From contig ONKP01000022.1 of assembly GCA_900318405.1 (NCBI GenBank), positions 1 through 48,056 of the forward strand: 48,056 bases of DNA, read 5' to 3'. The position numbers and the translations under genes were made by a program. Numbering within the stretch: position 1 is the first letter of the stretch; each line of letters begins with the position of its first letter. This document shows, one piece after another, positions 1 to 8,546 of the stretch. The stretch comes from an uncultured Eubacteriales bacterium (GTDB lineage: Bacteria; Bacillota; Clostridia; Lachnospirales; Lachnospiraceae). The notes beneath the pieces are model-generated. The model did no database searches. It was not told where the DNA came from and worked only from the letters and a program-made list of their open reading frames with translations.

Positions 1-198
1 TAACAAAAATTTGACCCAGTCAGAATCAACTACTAGCTGATTCATCCTGAATTACTGTTATAAGGAATCGATGAAAGCTTTCCGGATTTTCATCCGTTCC
101 GCTTTCTCTGTTCCGTTCGAAAATTAAACTTTTGAATTTTCGAGGATGTGTTCTACTGTTCAGTTGTCAATGTTCATGTCGCCTTGTAACCGGCGAAC
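1..198 (-). promoter_or_regulatory. Probable rRNA operon leader or spacer (partial)
   Basis: Gene-free stretch downstream of tRNA-Ser on the minus strand. Read on the minus strand it contains ACATTGACAACTGAACA at about 159-175, which resembles the boxA-like ATTGAAAACTGAA element found in rRNA leaders and spacers of Bacillota. It is followed by an A/T-rich hairpin (CGAAAAT...ATTTTCG, about 117-143) and a smaller GGAT/ATCC hairpin near 82-96. No 16S or 23S sequence is in the window, so an rRNA gene just left of position 1 is inference. Confidence 0.45.
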
Positions 199-286
199 GG
201 AGATGAAGAGATTTGAACTCTTGCGCCGCTTTCACGACCTACTCCCTTTCCAGGGGAGCCCCTTCGGCCAGCTTGGGTACATCTCC
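199..286 (-). tRNA. tRNA-Ser (anticodon GGA)
   Basis: An 88-nt class II tRNA. The acceptor arm pairs GGAGATG with CATCTCC; the D-arm, the long variable arm typical of serine tRNAs and a T-arm with AGAGTTCAAATCTCT are visible. The anticodon loop reads CTGGAAA between stems CTCCC and GGGAG, giving anticodon GGA (codons UCC/UCU). No CCA is encoded. A promoter lies at 376-404, so tRNA-Ser is probably transcribed toward the presumed rRNA operon at the left edge. Confidence 0.95.
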
Positions 287-375
287 ACAACCTGCTCGAA
301 TCATATTCGAACTATGTAATTGTGCTGTATCCCTGAAGGCCTTATCTGTAACCGTTCTGGGCGACAACAGTGATG

Positions 376-404
376 ATACTATCACATCCTTCCGAAGGAT
401 GCAA
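376..404 (-). promoter_or_regulatory. Sigma-A-type promoter for tRNA-Ser(GGA)
   Basis: On the minus strand TTGCAT (399-404) and TAGTAT (376-381) are separated by exactly 17 bases. The spacer holds a small palindrome CCTTCGGAAGG. The inferred start near 369 gives a leader of about 80 nt before the tRNA. The -35 match is only partial. Confidence 0.45.
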
Positions 405-437
405 GAGGGAATTTTAATTTTTTTCAAAAAAGTTTTT

Positions 438-1073
438 TCAAAAATCTGTTACCAGATGCATGAAGTGATCCGTGATGTTCGCCGTGAGTCCCCAGATCGT
501 GTCTCCCGGATAACGGTAAAAATACATCCTGCGGTGTTTGCGCGCAAAGGTATAATCCTTGCCGCCGGGAATCAGGTCGTAGGGGAAGCCTTCCTGTGGA
601 ACCGTCTGCAGTACCGTATCGCAGCTCTCTGCCGGATGTTCACGCAGCCATGTGACAGGCACCGTAAATGTCATACTTACTTCATCCGTGGAGAAAGTAC
701 CATCATAATCTGTCAGTTCCGCAATCACCGGCCACACAGGTGCGCCGGACGGCCCCATAACGCCATCCATTTTTCCCAGAATATGAATCTGCGATTCCGA
801 AATCAGAAGTTCCTCACAGGCTTCCCGGACAGCCGTCTGTGATGCCGTCTCTCCGGGTTCCATGCGTCCACCGGGAAAACAGATTTCTCCCGGCTGATGA
901 TCCAGCGTCGAAGCACGTTTTTCATATAGAAGATACAGTTCGCGATCCTGTCTGATCAGCGGCACCAGAACTGCCGATGTCCCACGCATCTGTTCAGCAG
1001 GATACACAGGTGTGCGTCCTGCTGTTTTCATACTGATATGACGCATCATTTTGTCAGTTTTCTCTGTTTCCAT
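438..1073 (-). CDS. Nudix hydrolase, CoA-pyrophosphatase-like
   Basis: A 211-residue Nudix protein expected to cleave a nucleoside diphosphate linked to another group. The Nudix box runs from G69 to about L90 (GGRMEPGETASQ, then REACEEL); the metal-binding REXXEE core is intact, but the glycine usually near the end of the box is leucine. Just before the box, EKRASTLDHQPGEICFPGG matches the signature of the NudL/CoA diphosphatase subgroup, which makes CoA or a CoA ester the best substrate guess. The ATG has an AAAGG ribosome site 7 nt upstream. It starts 12 nt after the stop of the GGDEF gene upstream, so the two form an operon; no functional link between them is known to me. Confidence 0.85.
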   Translation of the reverse strand: METEKTDKMMRHISMKTAGRTPVYPAEQMRGTSAVLVPLIRQDRELYLLYEKRASTLDHQPGEICFPGGRMEPGETASQTAVREACEELLISESQIHILGKMDGVMGPSGAPVWPVIAELTDYDGTFSTDEVSMTFTVPVTWLREHPAESCDTVLQTVPQEGFPYDLIPGGKDYTFARKHRRMYFYRYPGDTIWGLTANITDHFMHLVTDF

Positions 1074-1084
1074 CTGTCTGCCTT

Positions 1085-2830
1085 TTAAAGATTCAGCGTG
1101 CTCACATTCCTGAGCTTATCCAGATCCTCTATAAATACATAGAAGATTTCTCCGTAATGCTGGTCATGCACCAGCCGTCCCATGTCAATGACGCGTCGTA
1201 TCTTTCCCGTTTTTGTCTGAATCCGGTATTCCACAAAATCCTCATAACTGCCTTTTGTGCCGTCCGCGCTGTTTTTCTCCCGTGTGATCTGTTCCTCAAC
1301 GGAACGTTCCACCCGTTCGAGATCTTCACTGTAAACAATATGGCGGAAGCTTGACTGTGTATAACGGAGAAAATCCGTATAATTTTCACATTCAAAGAGT
1401 GTTATCAGGTGATCATTGGCAAAAAGAATCTCCTCATCGCCGCCCGCTTTGTAAACCAGAAACGAACCGGGCATGCCGTAGGCCATATTTTTCACATTGA
1501 AACCGAGAGGTTCTCTTTTAAGACCGGTCATGTCAGGCTGAAAGCGCCGGACAGACCGCTTGCCGTCGATTTTCGCCGCATAGAGCGCGGTATCCATCAT
1601 GGTCATCAGTTCCTCCCGGCCGGACGCCTGTGCCGGGTAATCCGCATAACCACCGGAAATGGTATATCGAATGTTCTTACCATGCCAGGCGAGTTCTTTT
1701 TCACCCGGTATCACTTTTTCGAAGAGTGCCTGACATTCTACCGCCGATTTATTCGGAATGAAGACGCAGAATTCGTCGCCGCCGGTTCTGCCGATCAGTG
1801 CATCCGGGAACGAACAGCGCAGATAATCCGCCAGATGACAGAGGGCTCTGTCGCCGAAATCATGACCGTAGAGATCATTGATCAGCTTGAAATCATCCAG
1901 ATCGATAAAAATACCTGTCAGTTTTTCCGTACCCTTCTTCTGCATCACATCTTCTGTCTGCCGGACAAGCCCGCCGCGGTTGTACAGACCGGTGAGCGCA
2001 TCTTTGTACGCCAGATCATTCAGCGCATTATTTTTCTCTACAAGGATACGATTATATCGCCTGGTAAAAGCCCACGACGTTATCAGCGTAATGCCCATGC
2101 AGACCAGCGACATGATCAGGTCCGTGCGGTACAGAAAAGGAAGCAGAGCTTCCCGCTGGTTTGTTTCATATTCATGGATACTGTTTAAATTTTCTCCCTC
2201 GCAGATGACCCAGTTGTAGTCACGATAAAGCATACAATAGGTGATCTTTTCCACCGGCTCGGTGTTCTCGTCCGCCTGATAAAAATAACTGTAAAAACCG
2301 CTGCCCGATGTATTCACCAGATCCAGCTCCATCTGATACGGCTTATTGCCGGCCGCGTCCTCCATATCCGTCGAGAGCTTCATGCCCTCAGAGGATGTGG
2401 GATTCGGATGGATCAGACGGACCGCATAATCATCGCCCCCGCTGTAATCCAGGATCTCATTCACCCACATATACCTGCCGCCTGAATATTCATCGGAATG
2501 AATTTTGGCATGCATTCTTTCCTGGATTTCGCCTTTAACCTCTTCTTCTGTCTTGCCCTGATTTTCCAGTAGTACTCTGGTGCTCTCGATGTCCCGGACG
2601 GTATTGTTGACGGAGTCCTGCAGTGTATTTTTATCCGCCTGCAGCATATTGTCATAAAGGATTTCGGAATTTCGCCGGATCTGCAAATTGGAACTGACAA
2701 AAAAGACAACATTCAGTTCGATAATAACGATGAGAACCATGAGGATATTATTGAGAATTGAAATTTTCTCCGAATGCCTGTCGCGACGATGCCGCCCGGA
2801 TTCCCTTTTTGCAAGTTTTTCTGCCAGCAT
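1085..2830 (-). CDS. Membrane diguanylate cyclase with Cache-type sensor, GGDEF and PAS domains
   Basis: A 581-residue signalling protein. TM helices at about 28-46 and 236-256 flank an extracytoplasmic Cache-like sensor (residues 50-235, with the typical YMWVNE and NWVICEGE segments). A GGDEF domain follows (about 272-430) with intact GGDEF at 350-354 and substrate-binding FIDLDDFKLIND, so cyclic-di-GMP synthesis is expected. No RxxD product-inhibition site is seen upstream of GGDEF. Residues 440-575 look like a PAS domain, an unusual position after the cyclase. A GGGGGAGG ribosome site precedes the ATG and sits inside a small hairpin (see findings). It is transcribed from the promoter at 2945-2973 and co-transcribed with the Nudix gene. 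Confidence 0.9.
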   Translation of the reverse strand: MLAEKLAKRESGRHRRDRHSEKISILNNILMVLIVIIELNVVFFVSSNLQIRRNSEILYDNMLQADKNTLQDSVNNTVRDIESTRVLLENQGKTEEEVKGEIQERMHAKIHSDEYSGGRYMWVNEILDYSGGDDYAVRLIHPNPTSSEGMKLSTDMEDAAGNKPYQMELDLVNTSGSGFYSYFYQADENTEPVEKITYCMLYRDYNWVICEGENLNSIHEYETNQREALLPFLYRTDLIMSLVCMGITLITSWAFTRRYNRILVEKNNALNDLAYKDALTGLYNRGGLVRQTEDVMQKKGTEKLTGIFIDLDDFKLINDLYGHDFGDRALCHLADYLRCSFPDALIGRTGGDEFCVFIPNKSAVECQALFEKVIPGEKELAWHGKNIRYTISGGYADYPAQASGREELMTMMDTALYAAKIDGKRSVRRFQPDMTGLKREPLGFNVKNMAYGMPGSFLVYKAGGDEEILFANDHLITLFECENYTDFLRYTQSSFRHIVYSEDLERVERSVEEQITREKNSADGTKGSYEDFVEYRIQTKTGKIRRVIDMGRLVHDQHYGEIFYVFIEDLDKLRNVSTLNL

Positions 2831-2944
2831 CGTCTGCCTCCCCCTGAGACGTCCTCACAGGTTTGTTTTCCTGTTTTTCAGATATTCAGCATGAAGGCCA
2901 CCTGAAATCAGGAAAATATTTCCGCACGTATCACATCTCGTCTC

Positions 2945-2973
2945 CTTATATCATCTGTCATAGCACATGTCAA
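2945..2973 (-). promoter_or_regulatory. Strong sigma-A promoter for the GGDEF/PAS-Nudix operon
   Basis: On the minus strand a perfect TTGACA (2968-2973) lies 17 bases from TATAAG (2945-2950), a 5/6 match. The inferred start near 2938 leaves a leader of about 108 nt with two small hairpins before the ATG at 2830. Confidence 0.75.
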
Positions 2974-3078
2974 TTCTGAAAAATCAGCAGAACACGCATC
3001 TGAAAAGCCAGGAAAAATCCGGCCGGAATCTTCCGCCAGCCGGCAGCATCTTTGCACAAGTCAGGTTTTGGGGGAATC

Positions 3079-4239
3079 ATGCACGGAATTGACTATATCG
3101 CACTGTATCTGAGTGTCGCATTCATGTGTATGGCACTGGAATTCATGATGGCGCTGAAAATGAACACCAACGTTGTCTCAACTGCCGAGGTTGTCATTTT
3201 CCGTCGTCTGACCACATTTTCGATCACAGAGATACTGACGCAGTGCCTGTGGCTCATCGACTCCGCTCCGCGCTTCCAGTTCCCGAGACCCGTTCAGTAT
3301 GGTTACAATCTGATCGACCTGATCTGTACCGGCCTGATCTGCTATTTCTGGTATCGTTTTGTAGATATGAATCTTACGCCCAGAGAAAATCTCCTTCACC
3401 GGAGGAAGATAGAAACCGTTTTTCGCAACATCCCGATTATCACCCTTGTCACTGTGGACTGTATGTCTCTTCTGAATCACAAGGTATTCTATGTCTCAGC
3501 GGCAGGTAACTATATCCGCGGGCCCTGGTATTTCATTCAGGTTGCCTGCTGCTTTGCCTACTGCCTGATCGTCATCATCACGCTGATCAGAAGCCAGATC
3601 AGACACACGCTGAACCGCAGAATTTTCCTCGTGTATTTCGTATTCACGATTTGCCCGTCGCTTGGCGGCATTCTACAGGTCATGCTCCCCGGTCCGATTC
3701 CCATCGCGGCCATATTTTTCGCCCTTGGCATGTTTCTCATGTTCAGCGAGCTGCAGAACCGGCAGATCAACACTGATGCACTCACCGGACTCAACAACCG
3801 CGCAAAGACGTCGGCTTACCTTGCCGCGCGCATTCCGCATGCCGGGCGGGAGCCGTTCTGCCTTTTCATGGCGGATATTGATTACTTCAAGCAGATCAAC
3901 GACCGCTACGGACACGTCATGGGCGATAATGCGCTGGCGCTTGTCGCAGACGCCTTCCGTGCGCTTGCGAAAAGCTACAGAACGCTCTTTGTCTCCCGCT
4001 ACGGCGGAGATGAATTTTTATTCACGGTTTCTCTGGAGGAGACAAGTCCGGAGGATCTGATGAAGGCATTTTCAGAATCTCTGAAAAATAAACTGGAAGC
4101 GTCCGATCTTCCGTTTCAGCTCAATGTAAGCATGGGATATACCATCGCCTATGACAGTGATCTGACGGAGAAGCAGCTCATCAGCAGAGCCGATGCCAGT
4201 CTGTATACAGCCAAAAATCAGAATCACCTGCAGCGATAA
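3079..4239 (+). CDS. Polytopic membrane diguanylate cyclase (GGDEF)
   Basis: A 386-residue protein with about seven hydrophobic helices in residues 5-225 followed by a GGDEF domain (about 230-385). GGDEF is intact at 309-313, and the metal-binding MADIDYFKQIND and DALTGLNNR motifs are present. The membrane part is an unrecognised 7TM-type sensor. I prefer the ATG at 3079, 4-5 nt after GGGGG, over an in-frame TTG at 3052 that has no ribosome site. It is transcribed divergently from the other cyclase gene with about 250 bp between them, suggesting related signalling roles, though nothing here shows co-regulation. No RxxD inhibition site is visible before GGDEF. Confidence 0.88.
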   Translation: MHGIDYIALYLSVAFMCMALEFMMALKMNTNVVSTAEVVIFRRLTTFSITEILTQCLWLIDSAPRFQFPRPVQYGYNLIDLICTGLICYFWYRFVDMNLTPRENLLHRRKIETVFRNIPIITLVTVDCMSLLNHKVFYVSAAGNYIRGPWYFIQVACCFAYCLIVIITLIRSQIRHTLNRRIFLVYFVFTICPSLGGILQVMLPGPIPIAAIFFALGMFLMFSELQNRQINTDALTGLNNRAKTSAYLAARIPHAGREPFCLFMADIDYFKQINDRYGHVMGDNALALVADAFRALAKSYRTLFVSRYGGDEFLFTVSLEETSPEDLMKAFSESLKNKLEASDLPFQLNVSMGYTIAYDSDLTEKQLISRADASLYTAKNQNHLQR

Positions 4240-4253
4240 TAGTGGTGGTCCCG

Positions 4254-4305
4254 GCCTGGGAGTCTCCATGTGTTCCGTGGCTCTGGCAGTGTCTGAACTG
4301 CAGCA
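4254..4305 (+). repeat. Palindromic intergenic element, family 1, copy A
   Basis: About 50 bp that recurs at 23968-24019 with roughly 80 percent identity; both share the core GTGTTCCGTGGCTCTG. A hairpin at 4286-4301 (GCAGT/ACTGC, six-base loop) is preserved in the other copy with two compensatory pair changes. It lies 14 bp after the stop of the cyclase gene. Confidence 0.7.
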
Positions 4306-4319
4306 CTTTTTTACACAGA

Positions 4320-4369
4320 AAGAGGCAGATACCATACGCGACATTTCTGTCGGATGATATCTGCCTCTT
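4320..4369. terminator. 12-bp inverted repeat between converging transcripts
   Basis: AAGAGGCAGATA (4320-4331) pairs perfectly with TATCTGCCTCTT (4358-4369); an inner hairpin CGACA/TGTCG sits in the loop. It lies between the end of the plus-strand cyclase gene and the minus-strand tRNA-Ser. There is no clean T-run on either side, so the terminator role is inferred from its place. Confidence 0.45.
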
Positions 4370-4397
4370 AAAAAGTTTGCACGAACTTTTCACGTGC
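4369..4397 (-). terminator. Probable terminator of tRNA-Ser(UGA)
   Basis: On the minus strand GCACG and CGTGC form a short stem followed by AAACTTTTT. A second GC-rich hairpin (CCCCC/GGGGG, 4400-4415) sits between this and the tRNA 3' end. Confidence 0.5.
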
Positions 4398-4425
4398 CTC
4401 CCCCTGCTCCGGGGGATTTCAAAGC

Positions 4426-4510
4426 GGAGCGGAAGGGATTCGAACCCTTGTGTCCTTGCGGACAAACGGTTTTCAAGACCGCCTCGTTATGACCGCTTCG
4501 ATACCGCTCC
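4426..4510 (-). tRNA. tRNA-Ser (anticodon UGA)
   Basis: An 85-nt class II tRNA. The acceptor stem pairs GGAGCGG with CCGCTCC; the long variable arm (GTCCGCAAGGAC) is typical of serine tRNAs and the T-arm reads AAGGGTTCGAATCCCTT. The anticodon loop CTTGAAA sits between GCGGT and ACCGT, giving anticodon TGA (UCA codons). CCA is not encoded. It is a second serine isoacceptor 4 kb from tRNA-Ser(GGA) and has its own promoter. Confidence 0.95.
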
Positions 4511-4549
4511 ATGATGTTCCTGAAGTCTGTCGACCACAGGAACCAGTTA

Positions 4550-4578
4550 ACTATAGCACAGCCGCCCGCTGTTTTCAA
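4550..4578 (-). promoter_or_regulatory. Promoter for tRNA-Ser(UGA)
   Basis: On the minus strand TTGAAA (4573-4578) and TATAGT (4550-4555) are 17 bases apart, each a 5/6 match to consensus. The start would fall near 4543, about 33 nt before the tRNA 5' end. Confidence 0.75.
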
Positions 4579-4650
4579 CACCTTTTCCTGCGCAGGGAGG
4601 CACGCATTGTTACTGTTCACACATCGCCGGCCACTGTCGCAGTGACACAA

Positions 4651-5385
4651 CTATGATCCCGGATTTTCGTCTGCTTTCGTTGCCGGGTTCAGCTTTCGGA
4701 TGTATGTCTCTGCCAGCAGAAAGTCCTCCGGCGTCGTGATCTTGATATTCTCGTAGCTCCCGGTGAACATGCGGATCTTCGAGCCGCCCATGGTCTCCAG
4801 GATCATGGCATCATCTGTGATGCCCGTACGGTCAAAATCCTGCATGCGGTCATAGGCTTTCCGTATCAGATCATAGCGGAAAATCTGCGGCGTCTGCACA
4901 TTCCACACGCGGGACCGCAGCGGGGTCTCTTCGATGCACCCGCCGGTGTCAACGATCTTGACCGTATCCTTCGACGGCACACCGCACACGGCGCTGCCGT
5001 ATTCCTGCGCAACCAGATAGCCTCTCTCGATGATCTCCTCCGTCACAAAGGGACGAACACCGTCATGGATAAAGACGTAATCGCAGCCTGCCGCAGCCTG
5101 CAGACCGATATAGACAGAGTCATAGCGTTCCCGGCCGCCGGCGCATATTTTTCTCACCTTAGAAAAATGATATGCATTCACGATATGCAGTTGTACATAC
5201 GCCTCCTGCCCGGGCGTCACCACGAGAATGATCCCCGAAATGCGCGGAGATTTCTGGAATGCATCGATTGTCCAGGCGAGCACCGGTCTCCCGCAGAGGT
5301 CCATATACTGTTTGCTCACGGGTCCGCCCATACGGCGCCCCGTTCCCGCAGCAACGATGACTGCAAAACACTGATCCTGACTCAT
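4651..5385 (-). CDS. ispD: 2-C-methyl-D-erythritol 4-phosphate cytidylyltransferase
   Basis: A 244-residue enzyme that joins CTP and MEP to give CDP-ME in the MEP (non-mevalonate) isoprenoid pathway. The N-terminal nucleotide-binding motif VAAGTGRRMGGPVSKQY (residues 11-27), the central DGVRPF segment and TDDAMILE are characteristic. Length matches the family. GGAGG sits upstream of the ATG. It follows tsaD on the same strand after an 89-bp gap and is probably co-transcribed; no other MEP-pathway gene is in the window. Confidence 0.93.
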   Translation of the reverse strand: MSQDQCFAVIVAAGTGRRMGGPVSKQYMDLCGRPVLAWTIDAFQKSPRISGIILVVTPGQEAYVQLHIVNAYHFSKVRKICAGGRERYDSVYIGLQAAAGCDYVFIHDGVRPFVTEEIIERGYLVAQEYGSAVCGVPSKDTVKIVDTGGCIEETPLRSRVWNVQTPQIFRYDLIRKAYDRMQDFDRTGITDDAMILETMGGSKIRMFTGSYENIKITTPEDFLLAETYIRKLNPATKADENPGS

Positions 5386-5474
5386 ACCTTCCTCCCTGCA
5401 GTTTTCTCACCGCCGGATGCTGAAAAAGTGCCATGCTGTGTCTCACAGCCGGTCACAGCTCAAATATACACGCG

Positions 5475-6539
5475 TTACCTCTCGCCGAGGGCGAGATTCG
5501 GAACCGCATTCAGATCCCAGCCGCTGCGGTTGCCGGAGAGAAACTCATAATAGCCCGCTGTGGCGATCATCGCTGCATTATCCGTGCAGTACACGGGTGA
5601 CGGGTAATAAAAATCAACGCCTGCCTTCGCACACGCATCCCGCATGGCCGCACGAAGTGCCGAATTGGCCGCCACGCCGCCGGCGATGGCAAATTTTTTC
5701 ACGCCGAAATCATGCACACCGCGCATGGCTGTGTCCACCAGCGAATCGACGACGGCTTGCTGAAACGAAGCCGCCACATCCGCGCGGTTCCATGTCTGCC
5801 CCGTCATTTTGCACTGGTTCAGGTAATTCAGCACAGCCGACTTCAGGCCGCTGAAGCTGAAATCATAGTTGGTCATTTCATGCGATCCACGCGCAAACGT
5901 GAGGTTGGTCTTACCCTTGTCCTCCACGTGGCTGCGTGGAAATTCGATGGCGTGCGGATCGCCGTTCTTTGCCTCTTTATCGATCTTGGGGCCGCCCGGA
6001 TAACCGAGTCCGATCGCACGCGCGACCTTATCAAAAGCCTCTCCGGCCGCGTCATCTCTGGTACGGCCGAGAATCCGGAACTTTCCGTAATCCTCCACGA
6101 TCACAAGGTGTGTATGCCCGCCCGAGATGATCTCGCACATAAAAGGAGGCTCCAGATCCTTATGCTCGATAAAATTCGCTGCCACATGTCCCTCGATATG
6201 ATGGACGCCGACCAGCGGCAGGTGTTTCGCCCAGGCTATAGCTTTTGCCTCTGATACGCCGACCAGAAGTGCGCCCACCAGTCCGGGACCATAGGTGACA
6301 GCCACAGCATCCAGATCGTCAAACGTAACGCCGGCCTTCTCCAGCGCCATCGTGATGACCTGATCGATTTTTTCTATATGTTTTCTGGATGCGATCTCGG
6401 GGACAACGCCGCCGTAGATCGTATGCAGGTCGATCTGCGACGAGATCACATTGGACAGCACTGTGCGTCCGTTCAGCACCACCGATGCAGCCGTCTCATC
6501 GCAGCTTGTCTCTATGCCGAGAATGCGGATATCCTTCAT
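5475..6539 (-). CDS. tsaD: tRNA N6-adenosine threonylcarbamoyltransferase TsaD
   Basis: A 354-residue ASKHA-fold protein that transfers threonylcarbamoyl from TC-AMP to A37 of ANN-decoding tRNAs, working with TsaB/TsaE (not in this window). The start [13 protein letters not shown], the metal-binding HIEGH (H114, H118), SGGHTHLV and the [10 protein letters not shown] segment are all present, and length is typical. The ATG has AGGAG about 9 nt upstream. It is followed by ispD and preceded by rnz on the same strand with 62 bp between, so a housekeeping rnz-tsaD-ispD transcript is likely. Confidence 0.95.
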   Translation of the reverse strand: MKDIRILGIETSCDETAASVVLNGRTVLSNVISSQIDLHTIYGGVVPEIASRKHIEKIDQVITMALEKAGVTFDDLDAVAVTYGPGLVGALLVGVSEAKAIAWAKHLPLVGVHHIEGHVAANFIEHKDLEPPFMCEIISGGHTHLVIVEDYGKFRILGRTRDDAAGEAFDKVARAIGLGYPGGPKIDKEAKNGDPHAIEFPRSHVEDKGKTNLTFARGSHEMTNYDFSFSGLKSAVLNYLNQCKMTGQTWNRADVAASFQQAVVDSLVDTAMRGVHDFGVKKFAIAGGVAANSALRAAMRDACAKAGVDFYYPSPVYCTDNAAMIATAGYYEFLSGNRSGWDLNAVPNLALGER

Positions 6540-6601
6540 CTGTTCATTCTCCTGATCTTTCTTATTTTTCTACCCTTCATCAGGACTGATTTTCATTATT
6601 G

Positions 6602-7510
6602 TCACTCTTCGTCGAAATTCAGCGTGATCGACTTTCCGTCCTCACCGGCCTGCGCCGCCGGGAAGATTTTTTTCACATCCTTCATATACCATTCCGGATG
6701 GATCATGGACGGTGAATAATGCGTAAGCCACAGCTGTGCCGGCTTCGCTTCCGCTGCCAGTCTCGCAGCGTCATACATCGTCATATGGCGGTGTTCCTTT
6801 GCTTTTTCCAGCTTTTCCGGATCGCCGTACATGCCCTCGCAGATAAACAGATCCGATCCTGCCGCGTGCTCCGCGATCCGCGCGATTGGGCGTGTATCGG
6901 TACAGTACGTGACCTTCAGGCCGCGGCGCGGCTTTCCGAGCACCATGTCCGGTGTATACGTCACACCATCAGCCTCGATCGTCTCGCCCTTCTGCAGCGG
7001 ATTCCAGTATTTCAGCGGTATCTGCTGTGCCTTCGCCCGTTCCGCGTCAAAGCGGCCGGCCCGCTTGATCTCCAGCGAATATCCCAGGCACGGCATGCTG
7101 TGCTGCAGCCGGAACGGGGTAATGTGATAACCATGCAGCTCAATCGTCTGATCGTCCACTGCTTCCATCAGCTTTATCTCAAACGGAAGCTCCGGTGCGA
7201 TGACACGCAGCCCGGAGACGACTCTCTCCAATCCCTTGGGGCCGATGATCGTCAGCGGTTCTGTCCTCTCCGCATTTGCCATGGCCAGAAGGAATCCCGG
7301 CAGTCCGCTCACATGATCCGCATGATAATGCGTCAGGCAGATCGTGTCCACGGATTTAAACGACCATGCGTGCTCTTTCATGGTGATCTGGGTACCTTCT
7401 CCGCAGTCGATCAGCAGGCTGCTCCCGTTATACCGCGTCAGGAGCGCCGTCAGCCACCTGCCCGGCAGCGGCATCATTCCACCAGTTCCCAGAAGACATA
7501 CATCCAGCAT
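6602..7510 (-). CDS. rnz: Ribonuclease Z (tRNA 3' endonuclease)
   Basis: A 302-residue metallo-beta-lactamase-fold nuclease expected to cut the 3' trailer of tRNA precursors lacking encoded CCA, consistent with both tRNAs here lacking CCA. The zinc motif HYHADH lies at 61-66, and the GTGG, PxGR and late HMTMYDAARLA and LTHYSP motifs fit the RNase Z family. A GAGGTG ribosome site sits about 7 nt before the ATG. A perfect TATAAT on the minus strand at 7613-7618 may be its -10, but no good -35 is visible. The leader holds a hairpin ATCCCGG/CCGGGAT (7579-7612). Confidence 0.9.
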   Translation of the reverse strand: MLDVCLLGTGGMMPLPGRWLTALLTRYNGSSLLIDCGEGTQITMKEHAWSFKSVDTICLTHYHADHVSGLPGFLLAMANAERTEPLTIIGPKGLERVVSGLRVIAPELPFEIKLMEAVDDQTIELHGYHITPFRLQHSMPCLGYSLEIKRAGRFDAERAKAQQIPLKYWNPLQKGETIEADGVTYTPDMVLGKPRRGLKVTYCTDTRPIARIAEHAAGSDLFICEGMYGDPEKLEKAKEHRHMTMYDAARLAAEAKPAQLWLTHYSPSMIHPEWYMKDVKKIFPAAQAGEDGKSITLNFDEE

Positions 7511-7706
7511 GCAAACACCTCAGTCCGCCTCACCGCCTCACTGTCTGCGTGCGGATATGGCTTAGTTTCAAAAATAAATATCCCGGCCACCGTTTTACCG
7601 ACAACCGGGATCATTATATCATACTCCGACAAAAACCGTTTACATTTCACCTGACATATGGATTTGCTGATGAATGAGCTTACCACCGCTGCGTCAAGGA
7701 CGAGCG

Positions 7707-7741
7707 AGAGCGGTCGCTCTGTTGCAGATGAAGTATCTGCA
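7707..7741 (-). other. Tandem small hairpins after trpA
   Basis: TGCAGAT/ATCTGCA (7723-7741) and AGAGCG/CGCTCT (7707-7720) lie just after the trpA stop. They could end the trp transcript, but no T-run follows, so this is only a candidate termination or RNA-stabilising site. Confidence 0.35.
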
Positions 7742-7747
7742 TGTACG

Positions 7748-8533
7748 TCAGACGGACCTCACCGCATCCTTCATGGACTTCACGTAATCATAGATCGGCT
7801 GTGCCGCATTTTTGCCGTACTGCGCTATGAGCTTCTCGATCGCCGACCCGACAATGACGCCGTCGGCGATCTTCGCCATCTCCGCAGCCTGCGCCGGTGT
7901 ATTGATACCGAAGCCGATGGCTGCAGGGATCGTGCTGTTTGCCGCACGGACAGCCTTCATGATGGAGCCGAGATCCGTCGTGATCTTCGAGCGCACGCCG
8001 GTGACACCCATGGACGAAACCACATACAGGAAGCCCTTTGCATCCGCCGCGATCGTCCGAATCCGTTCCTCCGATGTCGGTGCGATCATGGACACGACAT
8101 CCACGTGATGCGCCGCCGCGATCCCGGCGCACTCGTCCTTTTCCTCATACGGCATATCCGGAATGATGATGCCGCTGATGCCGACTTCCTCGCATTTGCT
8201 GAAAAACTTCTCATACCCGTAAAAATAAACGATATTCAGATAGGTCATAAATACCAGCGGCATATCCGTCTTCGTGCGGAGCCTTGCCACCAGCTCAAAC
8301 GCATCGTCCGTTGTCGTTCCGGCTTCCAACGAGCGGAGATCCGCCTCCTGGATCACGATGCCCTCGGCGATCGGATCGGAGAAAGGAATGCCGATCTCGA
8401 TCAGATCCGCGCCCGCGTCACGCATCGCCAGAATATATTCCTCTGTTTTGTCGATGCCCTGGTCCCCGGCTGTGATGAAGGGGATAAAAGCCTTGCCGTT
8501 TTTAAATGCATCCTCAATTCTTTTTGCTTCCAT
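7748..8533 (-). CDS. trpA: Tryptophan synthase alpha chain
   Basis: A 261-residue TIM barrel that cleaves indole-3-glycerol phosphate to indole for TrpB. The start chosen is the ATG at 8533, 8 nt after GAGGAGG; an upstream in-frame start would add 14 unrelated residues overlapping trpB. The catalytic glutamate is E46 in LIEIGIPFSDP. The position of the second catalytic acid (Asp60 in the enterobacterial enzyme) is glutamate (E57, AEGIVIQ). It is the last gene of the trp operon, 13 nt after the trpB stop, whose TGA abuts this ribosome site. Confidence 0.95.
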   Translation of the reverse strand: MEAKRIEDAFKNGKAFIPFITAGDQGIDKTEEYILAMRDAGADLIEIGIPFSDPIAEGIVIQEADLRSLEAGTTTDDAFELVARLRTKTDMPLVFMTYLNIVYFYGYEKFFSKCEEVGISGIIIPDMPYEEKDECAGIAAAHHVDVVSMIAPTSEERIRTIAADAKGFLYVVSSMGVTGVRSKITTDLGSIMKAVRAANSTIPAAIGFGINTPAQAAEMAKIADGVIVGSAIEKLIAQYGKNAAQPIYDYVKSMKDAVRSV

Positions 8534-8546
8534 GCTCTTTTCCTCC

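Noticed and set aside
2831-2945. Cyclic-di-GMP riboswitch in the leader of the cyclase operon
   Set aside because: The conserved GEMM sequence blocks are not present; only generic small hairpins are seen.
7511-7747. A small gene between rnz and trpA
   Set aside because: Short frames exist on both strands but none has a ribosome site or protein-like composition; the region holds hairpins and a probable rnz promoter instead.
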